Shown here in pieces: positions 36,257 through 48,100 of a stretch of DNA of 64,000 nucleotides. Location: assembly GCA_021521415.1 (NCBI GenBank), contig JAIQDT010001113.1, positions 186,001-250,000 on the forward strand. Direction: 5' to 3'. The translations under genes and the position numbers were made by a program. The DNA is from Bidens hawaiensis (lineage: Eukaryota; Streptophyta; Magnoliopsida; Asterales; Asteraceae). Under the pieces are notes generated by a model. That model ran no database searches and was not told the DNA's origin. It saw only the letters and a program-made list of their open reading frames with translations. How positions within the stretch are numbered: the first letter of the stretch is position 1; the number at the start of each line of letters is the position of its first letter.

Positions 36257-37520
36257 AAGGCTTATACACTTTTAAGAGTTGATATTTGCATTTTATATCT
36301 TGAATCCGTATGTTCATGTCCGTTCCATATCATGTATTCCCAGAACCGTCCTTTAAATTCACAAAAAAAAAATCGTAAATAAACTGAAAAAGTTACGGTA
36401 TTGTAAGGCAAGCATTTGATAGGGAACCATTTTGTTCTGGTTTTTTTACTTTTTATTGTTTTGGTGTAGTTATGGTGCCGTAACGACTTAAGAGCTTGAC
36501 AGAAACTGACCGAATTCTAGAAAACTCAACGACTCAACACAATGGACCGTCAACGCTCGGGTTAGATAAATACCCACGAATTCGTGTCGACTTAATCTAC
36601 AATGTTTGGGTTTAACCAACGCTCCTAAAAGGGTTAAATGTGTATAAATTTGAAGTCTTAATTTCAACATTTGATTAAAAAAAGGCTTATACACTTTTAA
36701 GAGTTAATATTTGCATTTTATATCTTGAATCCGTATGTTCATGTCCGTTCCATATCATGTATTCCCAAAACCGTCCATTAAATTCACAAAAAATAAATCG
36801 TAAATACACTGAAAAAGTTACGGTATTGTAAGGCAAGCCTTTGATCGGGAACCATTTTGTTCTGGTTTTTTCCTTTTTTTGTTTTGGTGTAGTTCTGGTG
36901 CCGTAACGACTAAAGAGCATGACAGAAACCGACCGAATTCGGGAAAACTCAACGACTCAACACAATGGACCGTCAACGCTCGGGTTTGATAAATACCCAC
37001 GAATTCGTGTCGACTTAATCTACAATGTTTGGGTTTAACCAACGCTCCTAAAAGGTTAAATGTGTATAAATTTGAAGGCTTAATTTCAACATTTGATTAA
37101 AAAAAAGGCTTATATACTTTTAAGAGTTAATATTTGCATTTTATATCTTGAATCCGTATGTTCATGTCCGTTCCATATCATGTATTCCTTGAACCATCCA
37201 TTAAATTCAAAAAAACTAAATCGTAAATAAACTGAAAAAGTTACGGCATTGTAAGTCAAGTCTTTGATCAGGAACCATTTTGTTCTGGTTTTTTTTTTCC
37301 GTTTTTTGTTTAGGTGTAGTTCTGGTACCGTAACGACTAAAGAGAATGACAAAAACCGACCGAATTCGCCCAAACTCAACGACTCAACACAATGGACCGT
37401 CATCGCTTGGGTTTGATAAATACCCACGAATTCGTTTCGACTTAATCTACAATGTTAGGGTTTAACCAATGCTACTAAAAGGGTTAAATGTGTATAAATT
37501 TGAAGTCTTAATTTCAACAT
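35060..37520 (+). repeat. Long-range copy of 24,040-26,500 (offset 11,022 bp)
   Basis: Anchors 24,250, 24,674, 25,097, 25,522, 25,945 and 26,371 reappear at 35,272, 35,696, 36,119, 36,544, 36,967 and 37,394. All are offset by 11,022-11,023 bp (26 monomers). The shared private marks are AAGCATTTGATAGGG, GGGTTAGATAAATACC, TCCCAAAACCG with AAATACACTG, and TTCCTTGAACC. A second link at 10,178 bp (24 monomers) connects 22,556-23,827 with 32,735-34,005. Confidence 0.88.
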
Positions 37521-38239
37521 TTGATTAAAAAAGGGCTTATATACTTTTAAGAGTTAATATTTGCATTTTATATTTTGAATCCGTAAGTTCATGTCCGTTC
37601 CATATCATGTATTCCCATAACCGTCCATTAAATTCACAAAAAATAAATCGTAAATAAACTGAAAAAGTTACGGTATTGTAAGGCAAGCCTTTGATCGGGA
37701 ACCATTTTGTTCTGGTTTTTTCCTTTTTTTGTTTTGGTGTAGTTCTGGTGCCGTAACGACTAAAGAGCATGACAGAAACCGACCGAATTCGGGAAAACTC
37801 AACGACTCAACACAATGGACCGTCAACGCTCAGGATTGATAAATACCCACGAATTCGTGTCGACTTAATCTACAATGTTTGGGTTTAACCAACGCTCCTA
37901 AAAGGGTTAAATGTGTATAAATATGAAGTCTTAATTTCAACATTTGATTAAAAAAAGGCTTATACACTTTTAAGAGTTAATATTTGCATTTTATATCTTG
38001 AATCCGTATGTTCATGTCCGTTCCATATCATGTATTCCCATAACCGTCCATTAAATTCACAAAAAATAAATCGTAAATAAACTGAAAAAGTTACGGTATT
38101 GTAAGGCAAGCCTTTGATCGGGAACCATTTTGTTCTGGTTTTTTCCTTTTTTTGTTTTGGTGTAGTTCTGGTGCCGTAACGACTAAAGAGCATGACAGAA
38201 ACCGACCGAATTCGGGAAAACTCAACGACTCAACACAAT

Positions 38240-41208
38240 GGACCGTCAACGCTCGGGTTTGATAAATACCCACGAATTCGTGTCGACTTAATCTACAATG
38301 TTTGGGTTTAACCAACGCTCCTAAAAGGTTAAATGTGTATAAATTTGAAGGCTTAATTTCAACATTTGATTAAAAAAAAGGCTTATATACTTTTAAGAGT
38401 TAATATTTGCATTTTATATCTTGAATCCGTATGTTCATGTCCGTTCCAAATCATGTATTCCTAGAACCATCCATTAAATTCAAAAAAACAAAATCGTAAA
38501 TAAACTGAAAAAGTTACGGCATTGTAAGTCAAGTCTTTGATCGGGAACCATTTTGTTCTGGTTTTTTTTTTCCGTTTTTTGTTTAGGTGTAGTTCTGGTA
38601 CCGTAACGACTAAAGAGAATGACAAAAACCGACCGAATTCGCCCAAACTCAACGACTCAACACAATGGACCGTCATCGCTCGGGTTTGATAAATACCCAC
38701 GAATTTGTTTCGACTTAATCTACAATGTTAGGGTTTAACCAAAGCTACTAAAAGGGTTAAATGTGTATAAATTTGAAGTCTTAATTTCAACATTTGATTA
38801 AAAAAGGGCTTATATACTTTTAAGAGTTAATATTTGCATTTTATATCTTGAATCCGTAAGTTCATGTCCGTTCCATATCATGTATTCCCATAACCGTCCA
38901 TTAAATTCACAAAAAATAAATCGTAAATAAACTGAAAAAGTTACGGTATTGTAAGGCAAGCCTTTGATCGGGAACCATTTTGTTCTGGTTTTTTCCTTTT
39001 TTTTGTTTTGGTGTAGTTCTGGTGCCGTAACGACTAAAGAGCATGACATAAACCGACCGAATTCGGGAAAACTCAACGACTCAACACAATGGACCGTCAA
39101 CGCTCAGGTTTGATAAATACCCACGAATTCGTGTCGACTTAATCTACAATGTTTGGGTTTAACCAACGCTCCTAAAAGGGTTAAATGTGTATAAATATGA
39201 AGTCTTAATTTCAACATTTGATTAAAAAAAGGCTTATACACTTTTAAGAGTTAATATTTGCATTTTATATCTTGAATCCGTATGTTCATGTCCGTTCCAT
39301 ATCATGTATTCCCAGAACCGTCCTTTAAATTCACAAAAAAAAAATCGTAAATAAACTGAAAAAGTTACGGTATTGTAAGGCAAGCCTTTGATCGGGAACC
39401 ATTTTGTTCTGGTTTTTTCCTTTTTTTGTTTTGGTGTAGTTCTGGTGCCGTAACGACTAAAGAGCATGACAGAAACCGACCGAATTCGGGAAAACTCAAC
39501 GACTCAACACAATGGACCGTCAACGCTCGGGTTTGATAAATACCCACGAATTCGTGTCGACTTAATCTACAATGTTTGGGTTTAACCAACGCTCCTAAAA
39601 GGGTTAAATGTGTATAAATTTGAAGTCTTAATTTCAACATTTGATTAAAAAAAGGCTTATATACTTATAAGAGTTAATATTTTCATTTTATATCTTGAAT
39701 CCGTATGTTCATGTCCGTTCCATATCATGTATTCCCATAACCGTCCATTAAATTCACAAAAAATAAATCGTAAATAAACTGAAAAAGTTTCGGTATTGTA
39801 AGGCAAGCCTTTGATAGGGAACCATTTTGTTCTGGTTTTTTTACTTTTTTTTGTTTTGGTGTAGTTCTGGTACCTTAACGACTAAATAGCATGACAGAAA
39901 CCGACCGAATTCGCGCAAACTCAACGACACAACACAATGGACCGTCAACGCTCGGGTTTGATAAATACCCACGAATTCGTGTCGTCTTAATCTACAATGT
40001 TTGGGTTTAACCAACGCTCCTAAAAGGGTTAAATGTGTATAAATTTGAAGTCTTAATTTCAACATTTGATTAAAAAAAGGCTTATACACTTTTAAGAGTT
40101 AATATTTGCATTTTATATCTGGAATCCGTATGTTCATGTCCGTTCCATATCATGTATTCCCAGAACCGTCCTTTAAATTCACAAAAAATAAATCGTAAAT
40201 AAACTGAAAAAGTTACGGTATTGTAAGGCAAGCCTTTGATCGGGAAACATTTTGTTCTGCTTTTTTTCCTTTTTTTGTTTTGGTGTAGTTCTGGTGCCGT
40301 AACGACTAAAGAGCATGACAGAAACCGACCGAATTCGGGAAAACTCAACGACTCAACACAATGGACCGTCAACGCTCGGGTTTGATAAATACCCACGAAT
40401 TCGTGTCGACTTAATCTACAATGTTTGGGTTTAACCAAAGCTCCTAAAAGGGTTAAATGTGTATAAATTTGAAGTCTTAATTTCAACATTTGATTAAAAA
40501 AAGGCTTATATACTTATAAGAGTTAATATTTTCATTTTATATCTTGAATCCGTATGTTCATGTCCGTTCCATATCATGTATTCCCATAACCGTCCATTAA
40601 ATTCACAAAAAATAAATCGTAAATAAACTGAAAAAGTTTCGGTATTGTAAGGCAAGCCTTTGATAGGGAACCATTTTGTTCTGGTTTTTTTACTTTTTTT
40701 TGTTTTGGTGTAGTTCTGGTACCTTAACGACTAAATAGCATGACAGAAACCGACCGAATTCGCGCAAACTCAACGACACAACACAATGGACCGTCAACGC
40801 TCGGGTTTGATAAATACCCACGAATTCGTGTCGTCTTAATCTACAATGTTTGGGTTTACCAACGCTCCTAAAGGGTTAAATGTGTATAAATTTGAAGTCT
40901 TAATTTCAACATTTGATTAAAAAAAGGCTTATACACTTTTAAGAGTTAATATTTGCATTTTATATCTGGAATCCGTATGTTCATGTCCGTTCCATATCAT
41001 GTATTCCCAGAACCGTCCTTTAAATTCACAAAAAATAAATCGTAAATAAACTGAAAAAGTTACGGTATTGTAAGGCAAGCCTTTGATCGGGAACCATTTT
41101 GTTCTGGTTTTTTCCTTTTTTTGTTTTGGTGTAGTTCTGGTGCCGTAACGACTAAAGAGCATGACATAAACCGACCGAATTCGGGAAAACTCAACGACTC
41201 AACACAAT
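38240..41208 (+). repeat. Seven-monomer unit, copy 1 (2,969 bp)
   Basis: Anchors 38,240 to 40,788 recur 2,969 bp later at 41,209 to 43,757. The order is D E D'' D H D H. The shared marks are CAAAACAAAATCG, AACCAAAGCTACT, GAATTTGTTTCG, TACTTATAAGAG, GTTTCGGTATTG and CGTGTCGTCTTAATC. Copy 1 lacks bases in GGGTTTACCAACG and CCTAAAGGG near 40,857-40,876; copy 2 does not. Confidence 0.88.
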
Positions 41209-44200
41209 GGACCGTCAACGCTCGGGTTTGATAAATACCCACGAATTCGTGTCGACTTAATCTACAATGTTTGGGTTTAACCAACGCTCCTAAAAGGTTA
41301 AATGTGTATAAATTTGAAGGCTTAATTTCAACATTTGATTAAAAAAAAGGCTTATATACTTTTAAGAGTTAATATTTGCATTTTATATCTTGAATCCGTA
41401 TGTTCATGTCCGTTCCAAATCATGTATTCCTAGAACCATCCATTAAATTCAAAAAAACAAAATCGTAAATAAACTGAAAAAGTTACGGCATTGTAAGTCA
41501 AGTCTTTGATCGGGAACCATTTTGTTCTGGTTTTTTTTTTCCGTTTTTTGTTTAGGTGTAGTTCTGGTACCGTAACGACTAAAGAGAATGACAAAAACCG
41601 ACCGAATTCGCCCAAACTCAACGACTCAACACAATGGACCGTCATCGCTCGGGTTTGATAAATACCCACGAATTTGTTTCGACTTAATCTACAATGTTAG
41701 GGTTTAACCAAAGCTACTAAAAGGGTTAAATGTGTATAAATTTGAAGTCTTAATTTCAACATTTGATTAAAAAAGGGCTTATATACTTTTAAGAGTTAAT
41801 ATTTGCATTTTATATCTTGAATCCGTAAGTTCATGTCCGTTCCATATCATGTATTCCCATAACCGTCCATTAAATTCACAAAAAATAAATCGTAAATAAA
41901 CTGAAAAAGTTACGGTATTGTAAGGCAAGCCTTTGATCGGGAACCATTTTGTTCTGGTTTTTTCCTTTTTTTTGTTTTGGTGTAGTTCTGGTGCCGTAAC
42001 GACTAAAGAGCATGACATAAACCGACCGAATTCGGGAAAACTCAACGACTCAACACAATGGACCGTCAACGCTCAGGTTTGATAAATACCCACGAATTCG
42101 TGTCGACTTAATCTACAATGTTTGGGTTTAACCAACGCTCCTAAAAGGGTTAAATGTGTATAAATATGAAGTCTTAATTTCAACATTTGATTAAAAAAAG
42201 GCTTATACACTTTTAAGAGTTAATATTTGCATTTTATATCTTGAATCCGTATGTTCATGTCCGTTCCATATCATGTATTCCCAGAACCGTCCTTTAAATT
42301 CACAAAAAAAAAATCGTAAATAAACTGAAAAAGTTACGGTATTGTAAGGCAAGCCTTTGATCGGGAACCATTTTGTTCTGGTTTTTTCCTTTTTTTGTTT
42401 TGGTGTAGTTCTGGTGCCGTAACGACTAAAGAGCATGACAGAAACCGACCGAATTCGGGAAAACTCAACGACTCAACACAATGGACCGTCAACGCTCGGG
42501 TTTGATAAATACCCACGAATTCGTGTCGACTTAATCTACAATGTTTGGGTTTAACCAACGCTCCTAAAAGGGTTAAATGTGTATAAATTTGAAGTCTTAA
42601 TTTCAACATTTGATTAAAAAAAGGCTTATATACTTATAAGAGTTAATATTTTCATTTTATATCTTGAATCCGTATGTTCATGTCCGTTCCATATCATGTA
42701 TTCCCATAACCGTCCATTAAATTCACAAAAAATAAATCGTAAATAAACTGAAAAAGTTTCGGTATTGTAAGGCAAGCCTTTGATAGGGAACCATTTTGTT
42801 CTGGTTTTTTTACTTTTTTTTGTTTTGGTGTAGTTCTGGTACCTTAACGACTAAATAGCATGACAGAAACCGACCGAATTCGCGCAAACTCAACGACACA
42901 ACACAATGGACCGTCAACGCTCGGGTTTGATAAATACCCACGAATTCGTGTCGTCTTAATCTACAATGTTTGGGTTTAACCAACGCTCCTAAAAGGGTTA
43001 AATGTGTATAAATTTGAAGTCTTAATTTCAACATTTGATTAAAAAAAGGCTTATACACTTTTAAGAGTTAATATTTGCATTTTATATCTGGAATCCGTAT
43101 GTTCATGTCCGTTCCATATCATGTATTCCCAGAACCGTCCTTTAAATTCACAAAAAATAAATCGTAAATAAACTGAAAAAGTTACGGTATTGTAAGGCAA
43201 GCCTTTGATCGGGAAACATTTTGTTCTGCTTTTTTTCCTTTTTTTGTTTTGGTGTAGTTCTGGTGCCGTAACGACTAAAGAGCATGACAGAAACCGACCG
43301 AATTCGGGAAAACTCAACGACTCAACACAATGGACCGTCAACGCTCGGGTTTGATAAATACCCACGAATTCGTGTCGACTTAATCTACAATGTTTGGGTT
43401 TAACCAAAGCTCCTAAAAGGGTTAAATGTGTATAAATTTGAAGTCTTAATTTCAACATTTGATTAAAAAAAGGCTTATATACTTATAAGAGTTAATATTT
43501 TCATTTTATATCTTGAATCCGTATGTTCATGTCCGTTCCATATCATGTATTCCCATAACCGTCCATTAAATTCACAAAAAATAAATCGTAAATAAACTGA
43601 AAAAGTTTCGGTATTGTAAGGCAAGCCTTTGATAGGGAACCATTTTGTTCTGGTTTTTTTACTTTTTTTTGTTTTGGTGTAGTTCTGGTACCTTAACGAC
43701 TAAATAGCATGACAGAAACCGACCGAATTCGCGCAAACTCAACGACACAACACAATGGACCGTCAACGCTCGGGTTTGATAAATACCCACGAATTCGTGT
43801 CGTCTTAATCTACAATGTTTGGGTTTAACCAACGCTCCTAAAAGGGTTAAATGTGTATAAATTTGAAGTCTTAATTTCAACATTTGATTAAAAAAAGGCT
43901 TATACACTTTTAAGAGTTAATATTTGCATTTTATATCTGGAATCCGTATGTTCATGTCCGTTCCATATCATGTATTCCCAGAACCGTCCTTTAAATTCAC
44001 AAAAAATAAATCGTAAATAAACTGAAAAAGTTACGGTATTGTAAGGCAAGCCTTTGATCGGGAAACATTTTGTTCTGCTTTTTTTCCTTTTTTTGTTTTG
44101 GTGTAGTTCTGGTGCCGTAACGACTAAAGAGCATGACAGAAACCGACCGAATTCGGGAAAACTCAACGACTCAACACAATGGACCGTCAACGCTCGGGTT

Positions 44201-45170
44201 TGATAAATACCCACGAATTCGTGTCGACTTAATCTACAATGTTTGGGTTTAACCAAAGCTCCTAAAAGGGTTAAATGTGTATAAATTTGAAGTCTTAATT
44301 TCAACATTTGATTAAAAAAAGGCTTATATACTTATAAGAGTTAATATTTTCATTTTATATCTTGAATCCGTATGTTCATGTCCGTTCCATATCATGTATT
44401 CCCATAACCGTCCATTAAATTCACAAAAAATAAATCGTAAATAAACTGAAAAAGTTTCGGTATTGTAAGGCAAGCCTTTGATAGGGAACCATTTTGTTCT
44501 GGTTTTTTTACTTTTTTTTGTTTTGGTGTAGTTCTGGTACCGTAACGACTAAATAGCATGACAGAAACCGACCGAATTCGCGCAAACTCAACGACTCAAC
44601 ACAATGGACCGTCAACGCTCGGGTTTGATAAATACCCACGAATTCATGTCGACTTAATCTACAATGTTTGGGTTTAACCAACGCTCCTAAAAGGGTTAAA
44701 TGTGTATAAATTTGAAGTCTTAATTTCAACATTTGATTAAAAAAAGGCTTATACACTTTTAAGAGTTAATATTTGCATTTTATATCTTGAATCCGTATGT
44801 TCATGTCCGTTCCATATCATGTATTCCCAGAACCGTCCTTTAAATTCACAAAAAATAAATCGTAAATAAACTGAAAAAGTTACAGTATTGTAAGGCAAGC
44901 CTTTGATCGGGAACCATTTTGTTCTGGCTTTTTTCCTTTTTTTGTTTTGGTGTAGTTCTGGTGCCGTAACGACTAAAGAGCATGACAGAAACCGACCGAA
45001 TTCGGGAAAACTCAACGACTCAACACAATGGACCGTCAACGCTCGGGTTTGATAAATACCCACGAATTCGTGTCGACTTAATCTACAATGTTTGGGTTTA
45101 ACCAACGCTCCTAAAAGGGTTAAATGTGAATAAATTTGAAGTCTTAATTTCAACATTTGAGTAAAAAAAG
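39241..45170 (+). repeat. Array domain IV: D/H dimer higher-order repeat (849 bp)
   Basis: H monomers (CGCGC with GACACAACACA, ACCTTAACGAC, ATAGCATGACA and GTCGTCTTAATC) alternate with D monomers carrying GGGAAACATTTTG and AACCAAAGCTCC. Dimer anchors run at 39,939/40,363, 42,908/43,332, 43,757/44,181 and 44,606/45,030, with a spacing of 849 bp. The last H unit reverts to ACCGTAACG and GTCGACTT, so it is a less derived member. An E-D'' pair (41,636 and 42,060) interrupts the dimers as part of the seven-monomer duplication. Confidence 0.83.
41209..44177 (+). repeat. Seven-monomer unit, copy 2
   Basis: This is the partner of 38,240-41,208. Its right end continues straight into further D/H dimers (anchors 43,332/43,757, 44,181/44,606), whereas copy 1 ends in the D'' marker GACATAAACC at 41,160. 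The duplication therefore joined an H monomer to a D''-marked one at about 41,110-41,170. Confidence 0.85.
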
Positions 45171-48100
45171 GCTTATATACTTATAAAAGTTCATATTTTC
45201 ATTTTATATCTTGAATCCGTATGTTCATGTCCGTTCCATATCATGTATTCCCATAACCGTCCATTAAATTCACAAAAAATAAATCGTAAATAAACTGAAA
45301 AAGTTTCGGTATTGTAAGGCAAGCCTTTGATCGGGAACCATTTTGTTCTCGTTTTTTTACTTTTTTTTGTTTTGGTGTAGTTCTGGTACCGTAACGATTA
45401 AAGAGCATGACAGAAACCGACCGAATTCGCGCAAACTCAACGACTCAACCCAATGGACCGTCAACGCTCGGGTTTGATAAATACCCACGAATTCGTGTCG
45501 ACTTAATCTACAATGTTTGGGTTTAACCAACGCTCCTAAAAGGGTTTAATGTGTATAAATTTGAAGTCTTAATTTCAACATTTGATTAAAAAAAGGCTTA
45601 TACACTTTTAAGAGTTAATATTTGCATTTTATATCTTGAATCCGTATGTTCATGTCCGTTCTATATCATGTATTCCCAGAACCGTCCTTTAAATTCACAA
45701 AAAATAAATCGTAAATAAACTGAAAAATTACGGTATTGTAAGGCAAGCCTTTGATCGGGAACCATTTTGTTCTGGTTTTTTTACTTTTTTTTGTTTTGGT
45801 GTAGTTCTGGTACCGTAACGACTAAATAGCATGACAGAAACCGACCGAATTCGCGCAAACTCAACGACTCAACACAATGGACCGTCAACTCTCGAGTTTG
45901 ATAAATACCCACGAATTCGTGTCGACTTAATCTACAATGTTTGGGTTTAACCAACGCTCCTAAAAGAGTTAAATGTGTATAAATTTGAAGTCTTAATTTC
46001 AACATTTGATTAAAAAAAGGCTTATACACTTTTAAGAGTTAATATTTGCATTTTATATCTTGAATCTGTATGTTCATGTCCGTTCCATATCATGTATTTC
46101 CAGAACCGTCCTTTAAATTCACAAAAAATAAATTGTAAATAAACTAAAAAAGTTACAGTATTGTAAGGCAAGCCTTTGATCGGGAACCATTTTGTTCTTG
46201 CTTTTTTCCTTTTTTTGTTTTGGTGTAGTTCTGGTGCCGTAACGACTAAAGAGCTTGACAGAAACCGACCGAATTCGGGAAAACTCAACGACTCAACACA
46301 ATGGACCGTCAAGGCTCGGGTTTGATAAATACCCACGAATTCGTGTCGACTTAATCTACAATGTTTTGGGTTTAACCAACGCTCCTAAAAGGGTTAAATG
46401 TGTATAAATTTGAAGTCTTAATTTCAACATTTGATTAAAAAAAGGCTTATATACTTATAAGAGTTCATATTTTCATTTTACATCTTGAATCCGTATGTTC
46501 ATGTCCGTTCCATATCATATATTCCCATAACCGTCCATTAAATTCACAAAAAATAAATCGTAAATAAACTGAAAAAGTTTCGGTATTGTAAGGCAAGCCT
46601 TTGATCGGGAACCATTTTGTTCTGGTTTTTTTACTTTTTTTTTGTTTTGGTGTAGTTCTGGTACCGTAACGACTAAAGAGCATGACAGAAACCGACCGAA
46701 TTCGCCCAAACTCAACGACTCAACACAATGGACCGTCAACGCTCGGGTTTGATAAATACCCACGAATTCGTGTCGACTTAATCTACAATGTTTGGGTTTA
46801 ACGAACGCTCCTAAAATTGTTAAATGTGTATAAATTTGAAGTCTTAATTTCAACATTTGATTAAAAAAAGGCTTATACACTTTTAAGAGTTAATATTTGC
46901 ATTTTATATCTTGAATCCGTATGTTCATGTCCGTTCCATATCATGTATTCCCATAACCGTCCATTAAATTCACAAAAAATAAATCGTTAATAAACTGAAA
47001 AAGTTACTGTATTGTAAGGCAAGCCTTTGATCGGGAACCATTTTGTTCTGGTTTTTTTACTTTTTTTTGTTTTGGTGTAGTTCTGGTGCCGTAACGACTA
47101 AAGAGCATGAGAGAAACCGACCGAATTCGGGAAAACTCAACGACTCAACACAATGGACCGTCAACGCTCGGGTTTGATAAATACCCACGAATTCGTGTCG
47201 ACTTAATCTACAATGTTTGGGTTTAACCAATGCTCCTAAAAGGGTTAAATGTGTATAAATTTGAAGTCTTAATTTCAACATTTGATTAAAAAAAGGCTTA
47301 TACACTTTTAAGAGTTAATATTTGCATTTTATATCTTGAATCCGTATGTTCATGTCCGTTCCATATCATGTATTCCTTGAACCGTCCTTTAAATTCACAA
47401 AAAATAAATCGTAAATAAACTGAAAAAGTTACGGTATTGTAAGGCAAGCCTTTGATCGGGAACCATTTTGTTCTAGTTTTTTACCTTTTTTTTGTTTTTG
47501 TGTAGTTCTGGTGCCGTAACGACTAAAGAGCATGACAGAAACCGACCGAATTCGGGAAAACTCAACGACTCAACACAATGGGCTGTCGACGCTCGGGTTT
47601 GATAAATACCCACGAATTCGTGTCGACTTAATCTACAATGTTTGGGTTTAAGCAACGCTCCTAAAAGGGTTAAATGTGTATAAATTTGAAGTCTTAATTT
47701 CAACATTTGATTAAAAAAAAGGCTTATATACTTTTAAGAGTTAATATTTGCATTTTATATCTTGAATCCGTATGTTCATGTCCGTTCCATATCATGTATT
47801 CCCATAACCGTCCATTAAATTCACAAAAAATAAATCGTAAATAAACTGAAAAAGTTAAGGTATTGTAAGGCAATCCTTTGATCGGGAACCATTTTGTTTT
47901 GGTTTTTTTTCCTTTTTTCGTTTTGATTTAGTTCTGGTACCGTAACGACAAAAGAGCATGACAGAAACTGACCGAATTCGCGCAAACTCAACGACTCAAC
48001 ACAATGGACCGTCAACGCTCGGGTTTGATAAATACACACGAATTCGTGTCGACTTAATTTACAATGTTTGGGTTTAACCAACGCTCCTAAAAGGGTTAAA

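Larger units (their letters stand above)
22266..39240 (+). repeat. Array domain III: tetramer-based higher-order repeats (D-E-D-F, with B)
   Basis: The order of subfamilies from 22,556 is B D E D' D E D' F D E F E D'' F D E D'' F D E D'' F, then a hybrid monomer. It continues F B D E D' F B D E D' F D E D' D E D''. The E monomer differs from D at about twenty sites spread over the unit. These include CCTAGAACCATCC, GGCATTGTAAGTC, GAGAATGACAAAAAC, GTCATCGC and GTTAGGGT. D'' is marked by GACATAAACC and GCTCAGG, and F by TTACTTTTTATTG, TTATGGTGCC and TCTAGAAAAC. The underlying unit is D-E-D-F, with insertions and losses of single monomers. Confidence 0.85.
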
